Positions 52,200 to 63,515 of a stretch of 64,000 nt of DNA are shown here, one piece after another. Position 1 is the stretch's first letter, and every line of letters begins with the position of its first letter. The notes beneath the pieces were generated by a model. It saw only the letters and a program-made list of their open reading frames with translations, searched no databases and had not been told where the DNA came from. A program made the translations under genes and the position numbers. This DNA is from Lumnitzera littorea. Taxonomy: Eukaryota > Streptophyta > Magnoliopsida > Myrtales > Combretaceae. The stretch is from contig JAMXBB010000002.1 in assembly GCA_024138015.1 (NCBI GenBank), forward strand, positions 11,842,632 through 11,906,631, in the 5' to 3' direction.

Positions 52200-53070
52200 C
52201 TTAGAGTACCCGTTTTATTATACTTTTTCACTCCCGATATCTGTGTTATTATATTTTACATTTAGAGTACTAGTGTTTTTAGAAATAATGAAAAATAATA
52301 ATATTGTTAGGAACAATTAATTCTAGAAGAAAGAAACCAAAGTAAAACCGGTTAGAGAGGAAAAAAGAAAGAAAGAGAGAACTAGTTTAATACGACGGAA
52401 GATAAGTCATGACCGATTAAGACAAAATTTGATACAATACATTGTAGGGTTGATATAGAAAGGCTAAATGATTTATCTTGTGATTAGTAGCTAATTATAT
52501 TAATTAAGAGTTGCGATACATAGGTTGACATATTTCCATTGAACATCCTTTAAACTTACATATGTTGCTTTGTGTCAGGGTCCCTTTTTGTAAGATACTT
52601 ATACTAATAAAGAGCCATTTTTTTGTACATATTGNCTTAGAGTACCCGTTTTATTATACTTTTTCACTTTCGATATCTGTGTTATTATATTTTACATTTA
52701 GAGTACTAGTGTTTTTAGAAATAATGAAAAATAATAATATTGTTAGGAACAATTAATTCTAGAAGAAAGAAACCAAAGTAAAACCGGTTAGAGAGGAAAA
52801 AAGAAAGAAAGAGAGAACTAGTTTAATACGACGGAAGATAAGTCATGACCGATTAAGACAAAATTTGATACAATACATTGTAGGGTTGATATAGAAAGGC
52901 TAAATGATTTATCTTGTGATTAGTAGCTAATTATATTAATTAAGAGTTGCGATACATAGGTTGACATATTTCCATTGAACATCCTTTAAACTTACATATG
53001 TTGCTTTGTGTCAGGGTCCCTTTTTGTAAGATACTTATACTAATAAAGAGCCATTTTTTTGTACATATTG
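52200..53070. repeat. 435-bp direct repeat flanking a single N (assembly gap)
   Basis: Bases 52200-52634 and 52636-53070 are almost identical (two adjacent substitutions seen near 52231) and are separated by the N at 52635. This is the same artefact signature as at 11240. One open frame crosses the N (52562-52756) and is meaningless. Confidence 0.85.
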
Positions 53071-53539
53071 TAACATAAGGAGAGATTTTATTTTTGTATA
53101 GTTAGGGTCTTACTATTATTAAAAATTTTCATTTTTAGAAAGTGGTGCCATTTCACCAGTTTTAATGTCTCCTCTCGCCAGGCCCAATAATGTCCGTAAA
53201 GTTCTTTACGGGAGTGTGAGTACTTTTCTAAATTGAAGCTTTTATTTACCACGTTGGTTAATCACGATCGACCGTACTTGTTACATACACTATACCCTCG
53301 TACATACACATTGCAGCCTTGTATTACTGTCGAAATTAATAAAAGTGTACTATTTATTTTTCCATTTGTGCTTGTGTCCCTTATAATCTGTTGACTTTCT
53401 TCCTTAGTTATGTTGCTTACAGGTTTAGGCCTTGTTGGCTAGCATTGCGTGTGAATTAGGCTTATTTATTACTGTAGAGGCAAGATAGTAAGCGCTGTAC
53501 GGTTTGTTTATGTGATAGAGAAAGCTTCGGACCGTGACA
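53071..53539 (+). mobile_element. 3' part of the 5' LTR of a chromovirus-like element
   Basis: Ends GACCGTGACA at 53539, immediately followed by a primer-binding site, so it is the end of a 5' LTR. An AATAAA signal near 53337 is consistent with a polyadenylation site in R. The LTR start was not located and may lie beyond the gap duplication. Confidence 0.65.
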
Positions 53540-53557
53540 GTTGATATCAGAGTCTAG
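53540..53557 (+). other. Primer-binding site of the chromovirus-like element
   Basis: GTTGATATCAGAGTC directly after the LTR end. It is close to the TTGGTATCAGAGC site that pairs with initiator methionine tRNA in plant Ty3/gypsy elements. Confidence 0.75.
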
Positions 53558-53578
53558 ATTATTCTAACGAGAACGACT

Positions 53579-54757
53579 ATGACACGACAAGAGGAAGTGA
53601 GCAAGAGGCTAGATAGCTTTGAGAAAATCCTCAAGGGATTGTCTAAGCGGATAGATGATTTGGTCGCATTGTCGGTAAGAGTGGCTGAAGTTGAGGCCAA
53701 TCATTTGGAGATGAATGCTAAAATGACCGAGATGGTTGAGAATTTCGGTGTTATAATGCAAACCTTCAGAGGGGAAATGCACATAACGACTGATGAAGCA
53801 AGACAACACTTAGAGACTCAAGTAGACGACGTAAGAAGACAAGTTATTACTCGTGCCTTAATCGAGACTGTTGAGAAGTTGCGGGCACAAGTAGCTATTT
53901 TGACTTGGGCTGTGGGAAATGCTCCTATCCCTGCCTTCGTTCATGTTCCTACTCATGTAGGACATCTAAAGATGCTTGAGCCTAAGGCATTCACTGGCAT
54001 GAGGGATGCTAAGTTATTGGAGAACTTTCTATTTAATATAAAGTAGTACTTTGTTACTATGGGGACGGATGATGAGAGATCAAAGGTCACCATGGTTGCA
54101 ATGTACTTAACTAGTGATGCCAAATTGTGGTAATGTACCAAATATGAGGATATCCCAAATGGCAACGCTTATGTAGATATATGGGTCGAGTTGAAGGCTG
54201 AGTTGTAGATTCAGTTTTTCCTTAAGAATGTTGAGTACAATGCCTGAAAGAAGTTGAGGGAACTTCGATAGGGTGATGACATTAGAAAGTATGTCCGTGA
54301 GTTCTCGACATTGATGTTAGACATCAAGAGCATGGCCAAAGATGATAAGCTATTCTATTTCCTAGAAGGACTGAAGCTCTATGCTAGGAATGAGTTGTAG
54401 AGGCAACGAGTTACTAACTTGGCTACAACACAGGCAGCAGCTGAGCGCTTGGCTGACTACACTTATGACAATAAAGGGAAGAATGTGTCGACAGGACACG
54501 AGGGTAGAAAGTCAGTCAAGTCGGGCAAACCCAAGAGTAGGGTAGCCCCAAGTTCAAATAGCAGTAGTAGTAATACTGGAGGGAGTTAAAGGAAATCCTA
54601 TAACTCTCACCAGTCCGGAAAGAGTGGGGCAACCAATGGAGGTAAGAAGCCCTTATTCTCGTGTTTCTTGTGTAATGGCCCACACAAAGTAGCTAAGTGT
54701 CCACATAAAGCAGCACTTAATGCTATGGCACAAAAAGCAGAGAGTGTTTGCCAAGAT
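53579..54757 (+). pseudogene. Chromovirus-like Ty3/gypsy gag
   Basis: Structural capsid/nucleocapsid gene of an LTR retrotransposon. It starts at ATG 53579, 40 bases after the LTR end. An N-terminal coiled-coil-like stretch (residues about 1-110) leads to capsid sequence (LEPKAFTGMRDAKLLENFL, DIRKYVREFSTLML, AERLADY). A Ser/Lys/Gly-rich linker then precedes a zinc knuckle CFLC-x3-H-x4-C at about 54659-54700 and ALNAMAQ. In-frame stops include those near 54044, 54131, 54206, 54245, 54398 and 54587. The reading ends at a foreign junction at 54758, so protease and the rest of pol of this element are missing. Confidence 0.82.
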
Positions 54758-54825
54758 TGTTACACCTCGAAGTCACAGAGTTGCAACAGTCCCGCCATGT
54801 AAACCATTATACGATAGTAACTGGC
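54758..54825 (-). mobile_element. 68-bp inverted LTR fragment at the gag/Athila junction
   Basis: TGTTACACCTCGAAG...GTAACTGGC matches the reverse complement of the family 1 LTR terminus, base 18551 onward (TGTTATGCCCTGAAG...ATAACTGGC). The match stops exactly where Athila-type coding sequence begins. It marks the breakpoint between two unrelated elements. Confidence 0.65.
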
Positions 54826-57720
54826 TTCTGGAGAGTTGCTTGCAATTAGGCATGGAAGAAGCTTCAAAAGATCCTATCAAATCCGAGGTGATAGCCCAAC
54901 TGGAGGCAAATAAACCTACCTCTATTGAGAAAGGCTTTGAAGAGTTTGAAAAGAGGAATGAAGCACAGTTAAAACCTTCGATTGAGGTGCCACCAGTATT
55001 GGAGTTAAAGCAATTACCTGACTACTTGGAATATACCTTCTTAGAGAAGGACTCCAAATTACCGGTAATTATAGCATCCAATTTAGAAGAAGAACAGAGA
55101 GAAAGGTTCCTGAAAATACTCAAGAAGCATAAGAGGGCCATTGCTTGGAAAATATCTGATATTCGAGGTATAAATCCCTCCTTTTATACTCATAAGATTT
55201 TAATGAAAGAAGACCACAAGCCGGTTGTACAGCCCCAGAGATGCTTGAATCCAAACATGAAAGAGGTAGTAAAAAAGGAAGTTATCAAGCTACTTGATGC
55301 AGGTATGATATATCTTATCTCTGAGAGTTCATGGGTGAGTCCAGTGCAAGTAGTTCCAAAAAAAGTGGGATGACAGTAGTTCCTAATGAAAAGAATGAAT
55401 TAATCCCAATGAGAATGGTAACAGGTTGGCGTGTATGTATCGATTATCGAAAATTAAATGATGCTACATGTAAGGACCATTTCCCCTTACCTTTTATTGA
55501 TCAAATGATAGAACAACTAGCTGGACATATGTTTTATTATTTTCTAGATGGCTTATCTGGTTATTTTCAGATACCTATTGCACCGAAAGATCAAGAGAAG
55601 ACTACTTTCACTTGTCCTTATGGCACCTTTGCTTACCGCATAATGCCTTTTGGTCTTTGCAATGCACCTGCTACATTCCAGCGATGCATGTTAGCTATTT
55701 TTGATGATTTGATTGAGGACATAATGGAGGTATTTATGGATGATTTTTCAGTTTTTGGCAACTCATTTGACCATTGTTTGAATAATTTGGACATGGTACT
55801 TACCGGGTGTGAAAAGACCAATCTTGTCCTCAACTGGGAGAAGTGCCACTTCATGGTATAAGAGGGTATTGTGCTGGGCCATAAGATCTCATATCGAGGA
55901 ATTGAGGTGGATACTACCAAAGTGGATGCGATTGCAAGACTTTCATCTCCAACTTCAGTTAAGGCCATAAGAAGCTTTTTAGGACATGCAGGTTTTTATA
56001 GGCGATTTATTAAGGATTTCTCGAAAATTGCCCGCCCTTTAACTAAGTTATTAGAAAAGGATGTACCTTATGTTTTCTCTCAGGAGTGTTTGAAAGCTTT
56101 CAATATCCTTAAAGAGAAACTTACCAATGCTCCAATCATGGTAGTACCTGATTGGGCACTTCCCTTTGAACATATGTGTGATGCAAGTGATCATGCAATC
56201 GGGACAGTGCTAGGGCAAAGGCGGGACAAGCACTTTCAACCAATTCACTATGCTAGCAAAACTCTTACTAATGCTCAGGAGAACTACACTACTACAGAAA
56301 AAGAGTTGCTAGCAATTGTTTTTGCCTTTGATAAGTTTCTCTTTTATTTGCTTCTATCTAAAGTGATTGTTTATACTGATCATTCTGCCCTTAGGTACTT
56401 GTTAGCAAAACTAGATGCAAAACCAAGACTGATTAGGTGGATCTTGTCGCTACAAGAGTTTGATGTGGAGATCAAAGATAAAAAAGGCGCTGAGAATTTA
56501 GCAGCAGACCACCTATCTCGATTGGAGAATCCAAACTTGGAAATACTCGACGAGAATGAGGTCAAAGATGAATTCTCTGAGGAGCGACTTTATGCCATCG
56601 CCTAGGTAAGTGATATGGAAATTCCTTGGTTCGCGGATATCGCTAATCTTTTAGCTGCTAGGATTATACCGAAGGGACTTCTACACCAGCAAAAGAAAAA
56701 GAAATTTTGGATGTGAAACATTATTTTTGGGATGATCCTTACCTGTTTAAAGTATGTGCAAATCATGTTATTCGAAGGTGTGTATCACATCTCGAAAGAT
56801 GGAGAATTTTGAGCCACTGTCATTCGGGGCCTATGGGTGGGCATCATAATGCCAATAGGACAGCTCATAAGGTCCTAAAGGCTGGATTTTATTAGCCTAT
56901 CTTATTCAAAGATGCCCATAAATACGTTGAGATTTGTGATCGTTATCAACGAGTGGAGAATATATCTCGTAGGGATGAAATGCCACAAAACCCCATCATC
57001 GAGGTCGAGGTATTCGATGTGTAGGGGATCGATTTCATGGGTCCTTTCCCGAACTCTAATGGAAATAAATATATCCTAGTAGCTATTGACTATGTCTCTA
57101 AGTGGGTAGAAGCTAAAGCCCTACCTACTAATAATGCTAGGGTAGTAAAAAAATTCTTGAAAGGCCTATTTTCTCGATTTGGCACCCCTAGGACAATTAT
57201 AAGTGATAGGGGAACACACTTTTGTAATGCCCAACTCGACCAAGTGTTGAAACGTTATGGTGTTACACATAGAATAGCCATCCCGTACCACCCCCAAAGT
57301 AGTGGCTAAGTGAAAGTTGCCAATCGCGATCTTAAGCGAATTCTTGAAAAAACCGTAGAGTATCATAAGAGAGATTGGTTAGAAAAGTTAGATGATGCTC
57401 TATGGGCATACAGAACCGCTTACAAAACACCATTATAGACCACACCCTACCGACTTGTATATGGGAAGGCTTGTCATTTACCGGTAGAGATTGAACATAA
57501 GGCTTATTGGGCAATTAAGAGTGCTAATGTTGATTTTAAGCGTGCAGGTTCTCATAGGAAACTTCAATTGAATGAGCTAGAGGAATGGCGAGCGATAGCA
57601 TATGAGAACTCCAAATTATACAAAGAAAGGGCCAAAAAGTACTACGATCAGCGAATCAAACAAGGTCAACAATTTAAAGAAGGCGATATGTTCTTTTGTA
57701 TAATTCTCACTTTCGTTTAT
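54826..57720 (+). pseudogene. Athila-type Ty3/gypsy pol (RT, RNase H, integrase), decayed
   Basis: Polymerase polyprotein of an Athila-lineage element. It begins in the protease-RT connector (LPDYLEYTFLE). RT runs over about 55140-55860 with GWRVCIDYRKLN, FPLPFIDQM and the catalytic FMDD (55732-55743). A frameshift lies near 55370 and a TAA at 55859. RNase H runs over about 56100-56550 (MCDASDHAIG, TTEKELLA, TDHSALRYL, ADHLSRL). Integrase runs over about 56740-57450 with an HHCC-type finger, first Asp in GIDFMGP (57031) and second in IISDRG (57205). The expected catalytic Glu is Lys (57313), right after a stop. More stops lie at 56893, 57022 and 57435. Gag, protease and the 5' LTR are absent. 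Confidence 0.88.
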
Positions 57721-57949
57721 TCTCAGGTAAGTTAAAATTTAGGTGGTCTGGACTATTTACAATTACATAAGTTTTCCCGTATAGGACTATTGAAGTGACA
57801 CACCCGGAGAAAGACACATTTAAGGTAAATGGGCAACGATTGAAGTTATACTTGAGTGGAAACTTGGAGCATGTTGGACGAGAGGAGTTTTGTCTCCAAC
57901 CAACAGAACTATCATGAGAAGACGTATCCCGTTGAGCTATCGACATTAA

Positions 57950-58213
57950 CTATAACGTTTCTTGGGAGGCAACCCATGTTTAACTTTGCTCACACTTTAG
58001 TTCTTTAAGTTTATTCCATTTTATTTTTCTTTTATCTAACTTTGCTTTGCTTCTTTTACTTTTCAATTTTAGTCATAGGCTTTTCCCTTTTAGTTTCATT
58101 TTTTTCTCTCTTTAGTTTTGTTTGTCTTATTTTTCTAGTTTAAGTATTTTTATTTCTTAAGTTTCTTGTATTTTTAAATCCATGCATTTAGGTAAAAAAA
58201 AAAAAAAAACAGA
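57950..58213 (+). other. Post-pol spacer of the Athila element
   Basis: Contains CTTGGGAGGCAACCCATG (57960-57977), a motif commonly seen just after integrase in Athila-type plant elements, then a T-rich stretch and an A-run at 58195-58209. No coding potential. Confidence 0.5.
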
Positions 58214-58493
58214 ACAGAAAGTTACACGGGCATGGGACATGGTCGTGTACCAGCCCGTGTTGGCCTAGCCTTATGCAACACCCACAGAAAGTTACACGGG
58301 CGTGGGACACGGTTGTGTCCTAGCCCGTGTGGGCCTAGTAATCATGCCCGACAACAGAAAGTTACACGGGCGTGGGACATAGTTGTGTCCTAGCCCGTGT
58401 ACGCCCAGAATTCATGCCAGAACACAGAAAGTTACACGGGCATGGGATACGGTCGTGTCCTAGCCCGTGTCTGCCTAGCACCCACACGATTCA
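58214..58493 (+). repeat. 4 x 70-bp tandem array with palindromic ACACGGGC/GCCCGTGT
   Basis: Units start ACAGAAAG at 58214, 58284, 58354 and 58424, an exact 70-bp period. Each carries an 8-bp inverted pair ACACGGGC...GCCCGTGT around a GGGACA-YGG core, able to form a stem-loop. A related palindromic motif sits in both Athila-type LTRs of the window. It lies between pol and the ORF-1 gene. A CA dinucleotide run follows at 58519-58541. Confidence 0.9.
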
Positions 58494-59192
58494 GCACACA
58501 CCTTGTACAATTTATTAAAACACACACACACACACACACACTCTCAAACACTTACAAACATCAACACATATTCATTTCACATTTCCTCTTCTCTCCATCT
58601 TCTCCTCACGTTCCTGATCCAAGTAAGTTCTCCTCATTGTTTATGCTTTATCTTCCTCATTGTTTAGGCATGTTTAGCTACCCGACATTTAGGACTTTTG
58701 GGAATTGGTACTTGCATTTTGTCTGAGAGTTTACTTCATTTTTATTCTTTCATATTAGACATACACAATTGCCTTGTGTTGCTTGATTTTAATGCCTTTA
58801 TGATGCCTCTTTTGGTTAGATATTCCTGTATGATCTCTCAATTCCGAATTTTGTTTGCCAATTTGATAATCATTATTCAATTACGCCAGTTAGGGTTAGC
58901 ATAGTGAAGGTAATTTTGGGTCATTTAGCGTCTTTGATGTGTTGGGATGCTTTTTTTTCAAGCTGATTGCAATGTAATGCGTCTAATGTATACTTATTTG
59001 GATGAATTTGCTAACCATCTCTTTTACACCAACTAGTTTTGTGGATGCACCCTACATGTTTGTTTAAATGTCCCAATGAGAATTCTTTCAATATTCTTTA
59101 TTGTTAATCCTTTCTCCCTCTGTCTTCGTTTGAACTACATGTGGTAAGGATGCGTGTTTTGTATTTGGTTTGGTGTTTCTTCTCAGGTAGTC

Positions 59193-60462
59193 AATGGCAA
59201 ATCGTGCAAAGCTTACTGTTTGAAGAAAATCCAAATATGCAGCATCATCTTCAATGCAAGAAGGTGCAATTGTTGAACCATTAGCCACTCTCCCTCCGAT
59301 AGAGCACCCAATGCTTCAATTCAAAGAAGAATACTAGTCGCAGCGCTATAATTTACTTAAGAACAAGTCTTTTAGCAACACCCTTCGTTTGGATTGGGAT
59401 GTTCTCACTCAATTGGAGCTCACAACGGAAATGAAGGAGCTCTTAGACGGAACCATTTGGGAGCGATTTTTATCTCTTGAAGCTCCAGTTTATAAAGAAC
59501 TAACATTGGAGTTTTTATGCACATACAAACTCGATAAAGAGAGTGCTAGTGGCATGGGCCACAAACGCAAACTCCATTTCACTTTGAGTGGCCACCCTTT
59601 CCACATGACAATAGCTCAATTGGGCAGATATCTCGGTCTTTATGAGGATAGATACACACGGACAGAAGAGTTCCAACATCTATCATGTCGTTTTCCATGT
59701 GGAGTAACACCAAGGACGTTTTGGAACGAAATTACTGTTGGTGATGCATATGACCCAGCAAAGAGTAAGACTTCTCAATTGGTCAAACCAGAATATCGTG
59801 TTCTTCATTGGCTCTTTGCACATACATTGACTGGCCGAAGCTTCAGCACCAGTATGGTTTTCAACAAGGATTGCCTTTATTTATATAGTGTTATTCATAA
59901 ACATCCAATCAATCTAGCCATTGAGCTAGCTAAACTTTTCAGCTACTAAGCCACCACTATACGGAAGAAAGGGCATATTTGCTGTGGCCCCTACATCACC
60001 TTACTAGTATAGGCTATGAGGATTAAGGTTGTCGTTTGGCCCTTGCTTACCTTAGTCAATCAAGTCACTCCTATGCGACTTAATTCATTCCGACTCATGA
60101 ACCTTTTACCAACAAGACGTCAAGGTCGACACTCACGCAGCACATCTTGAGGCCAGACGTCTTTAGCAAGCTTTGAAGACAAATTTGATATGTTGATGAC
60201 TGAGGTTCGTTATATCCAAGAAAGTGTGGATAAACTTCATATCCGCCAAGACAAAATGGAAAAATTTCTCAAAATGAAAGAGTCGGATGCACATGATGAA
60301 GATAGTGAGAGTGAGGAAGAGGATGATGAAGGTGGTGAGGAAGAGGCAACTGGGGGTAGTGAAGAGGATGTTGAGGGTAGTGAAGAAGACGATGATGAAA
60401 CCATGGCGGAGGCACCATCTGATGAGGATGATAGAGAGACGAATTCTGATCCCTCTTCTTAG
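59193..60462 (+). pseudogene. Athila ORF-1-family gene downstream of pol
   Basis: The coding track starts at ATG 59193 and is broken by stops at 59221 and 59335. A clean stretch at 59389-59949 (186 codons) has WERFLSLEAPVYKELTLEFL, then HFTLSGHPFHMTIAQLGRYL, then RVLHWLFAHTLTGRSFST and FNKDCLYLYSVIHKHPINLA, the pattern of the Athila ORF-1 protein family found only in plant retrotransposons. After more stops, a highly acidic C-terminus (DEDSESEEEDDEGGEEE, 60190-60462) follows a short coiled-coil-like segment. Its position after pol is where Athila elements carry an extra, sometimes env-like, gene. Function is unknown and this copy is dead. Confidence 0.75.
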
Positions 60463-61844
60463 TTCATATTTTTTGTGTGTTGTTTTTAGTTGGCCAAGGC
60501 ATGTGCAATCAGACATGTAATGACGATGGCTTCCTCGTTATGAACTTCTTCACCTTATTTTCGACTAGTAGGGAAGTATTAGTTTCTTTTTCAATACACG
60601 TATTTCTTTTTTTCCCTATGATGATTTTTCTTGTTTCACATCTTGCTGCTATGCTTTCTTCGTCGTACATTGAGGACACTGTACATTATTAAGTGTGAGG
60701 AAGGGATATATATGAATTTGTTACTGTTTAGGAGACCAATTATTCACATTTGACCCAATTAATTTTTAAGTTAACTTGCAATAGGTGATTAACAAGTGTT
60801 GGGCCAAATTAACTGTGTCATCTTAATCATTATTGATCTTATTATACTTTACTAGAATTGATTAATCAAATTTGTGGAGGGCAAAGTTACGAGTTATTTA
60901 GCTTGGGACTCTAAGACTTGAGATTGGAGCAACATCACTAGTTGAGAGTTAGTCATGGTTATTTTTAAATTTACTTTTATGTATACTTTTTTCTTAGAAA
61001 TTTTTAGAGCCTTATAATTTTTAGCAAATAAACAAATGAAATTCTTCTTTTGAGAAACCCCTGAAAAATCACAATGATTGGAGGTCAAAAGTAATAATAA
61101 GTGTATGAATAGGGAAAATTTGTAAGGATTCGTCTTGGTCCGTCAAAAGAGTGAGATTGAGTTCCAATGCCAATTCTAATGAAAAAAAATTGGTATGGAT
61201 CAGCCTTAGTCCGTCAGAAGAGCAAGGTTCTTTCCCGCTATCAATATAAGGAATAAGTTGGTATGGATCGGTCTTGGTCTGTCAGAAGAGCGAGATTCTT
61301 TCCATCTACCAACACAATTGTGCTTAAATAAAGTAAATTTAAAAGACCTCTCAACAAAAGCATGAACTAAGGGGATGATCAGATGATAAGTAGATGTAAA
61401 ATATGTTTGTTTTAGATTATGGCGCTTGGTGAGATGGAAGAGAGAATTGTATACACTTTAGTCAAATGGACAAAATTTTTATGACTCTTTCCCAGTTGGC
61501 GAGATGTTAAATCCAATTTTTAGTTTAAGAATCCTTGGTTAAATGACTCGAGTAAACTTCAACTTCCATAAATTAACTAATGAACTCTAATATTAAGTAT
61601 TGTTGGAGTATTCGAATATGGTCAGGTGAAATTATGACATTGTTAAGGGAGAAATTGGTTGACTTTATTATTGCAAGTTAGTTGAGAATGATTTTCTTAC
61701 TTTTCTACGAGTCAAGTGTATTCATTCACCGGTTTCCTAAATAGTGATAAATTTTGTTTAGCGTTTCTTGTCCCAAAAAAAAAAAAATTTGTTGTTTTGA
61801 TTTATTTGCTTGAGGGCAAGCAAATGTTCAGGTGTGGGGAAGTT
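60463..61844 (+). other. 3' untranslated region of the Athila element with polypurine tract
   Basis: CATTGAGGACACTGTACATT at 60668-60687 and AAGTGTGAGG resemble conserved non-coding motifs of Athila elements. Three degenerate units of about 70 bp (61118-61320; GGTATGGATC..TCTTGGTC.GTCAGAAGAGC) form a tandem array. TGAGGGCAAGCAAATG and the purine-rich GGTGTGGGGAAGTT, ending at 61844 directly before the 3' LTR, are the plus-strand priming region. Confidence 0.7.
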
Positions 61845-63005
61845 TGATAACTCTTATTTGAAACATATTTCACATGGTGATTTTATAGTATTTCCCTTGC
61901 ATCTTTGGTTTTCTTTAAAGAAATTGATACTTAATTGAGTAAAATTTTGATTTCAAGGTTTGAACGCATTCTTGGATTGAAAACGAAGAAAAGGAATCAA
62001 GTTTCACTCAATTTGGAGTTCAAATGAATGAGTTATGAAGTTTTGAAGTTACACAGTCTGGGATACAGCTTGGGGACATGATTGTGTCCCAAGCTGTGTC
62101 TAGTGACGAAAACGAAAACCTTACACTATATTATAAAAGGACATACTAGGGTTTCACACATAACATTGGACATTTAAAAGTGAAGAGACTTGAAGAGAAG
62201 GAGAAGAAAAAGGCGAAAGCAACACCCAACTTCAAGATTGGAGAGATTTTTCATCAACAAAAAGGGGTTTTTCATGTTTTGTTGGAATTCATTTTTAGTT
62301 TCATTATCATAGCTTAAGATTCTTGTATTTAGGATTATAGAACTTAGGGTTTCATGTGACTATTAGATTGATTGATAATTTTCAATAAAGTTTCTATCTT
62401 TTTTTGATTCAATTATGTTATTTAATTGTTAATTGATATTTTTAGAGTATCAATCTATGATATTATGCATGATAATTGAGAAATTACATGTGTAATGAGA
62501 TCTTGACATAATTGGAGAGAATTACATGTATACTTAGAGATAAGATACATGTTTCTTCCGGAAAGTTATTCGTTTGTGTGGGAATTCATTATACATTAAT
62601 GCGATTCTAAATTATATTACTAAGTGAAGAGATTCTGGTAAATATTTTAGGATTAGGGTTAATATGCTTGAGAAAGGTATTAACTTTAATTGTGAATCCC
62701 TCCGGTCAAGAATAATAGAAATTGAATTGAATATATTTTAAGCGGTCACATGTTAAACACTAGGGGAAATAATTCCTAAATACATTATTATCTTCTTGAA
62801 GTCGTTCTTAATTTTATCGCTTTCTAAATTACTTAATCAAGTCTCATAATTAGGTTAGTTTGTTAATTTTAGTATTTTTAACTCATCACAATTTTCCGGT
62901 TAGATAATAGAGCTAAGGTTAATATTAGTACTCGAAGTCTCTGAGGGATCAACTCAGACTCACATCCACTATATTAAAACTGATAAATGCACTTTCCTGA
63001 TATCA
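61845..63005 (+). mobile_element. 3' LTR of the Athila-type element
   Basis: Begins TGATAACTC after the polypurine tract and ends CCTGATATCA, giving TGATA/TATCA terminal inverted repeats. Length is 1161 bp. It matches the solo LTR at 25203-26422 over its whole length. A TATAAAAGG box lies at 62132-62140. A 35-base palindrome (ACAGCTTGGGGACA...TGTCCCAAGCTGT) lies at about 62067-62100, upstream of the TATA box. No 5' LTR partner occurs in the window. Confidence 0.88.
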
Positions 63006-63515
63006 CTTGGACTTCCACCGAAATTTGTTGTCTAAAGATTTGCCTTTCTATAATGTAAGCATTTGCAACACTCCACATAACAGTTATCCCTCTATTGTAT
63101 CTTAGTGCTTCGGTGTATAGCATTTTATCAAAACCTAGTTGTTCTTGGAGGTGACTTGCCCCCTGCTTATTCGGTCTAGTTTCAGTAGTAATTAAGATAT
63201 GGAGCTTGCAGTCTCTTATTAATCCTTAAATGGCATTTCTCTTGAGGTTCGATCCTGTACCTCTCGCATTCTAAGCTAAAACCTTGAAGGGGTTGGGTCT
63301 CATATTCAAGGATAAGGAGTCTATGAGTTCATTATCCATGAGAATAATTGTGTATCGATACTACCACTCAATGGTGAACTCCTTTTGAAACCTCATTGTC
63401 TCCAGTCTCTACTTAAATGACCCGAATGAGGTTTTTGCTATCAATGCTTGCACCTGCCATGAACTAGAAAGAAAGTCCTTCCTCTGGCCTTCTAGGATAG
63501 GCATTATATAGGGGA
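63006..63515. other. Unassigned, possibly decayed retroelement interior
   Basis: No open frame. It ends in ATATAGGGGA directly before LTR E, which could be a polypurine tract and would make this the 3' interior of that element. The origin of the rest is not recognised. Confidence 0.35.

Noticed and set aside
52562..52756. 64-codon frame crossing the N
   Set aside because: Spans an assembly gap, so the translation is meaningless.
58214..58493. CRISPR-like regular repeat
   Set aside because: Head-to-tail 70-bp units without unique spacers, inside a plant retrotransposon.
59389..59949. Host gene of 186 codons
   Set aside because: The sequence matches the Athila ORF-1 pattern and lies between Athila pol and its 3' LTR.
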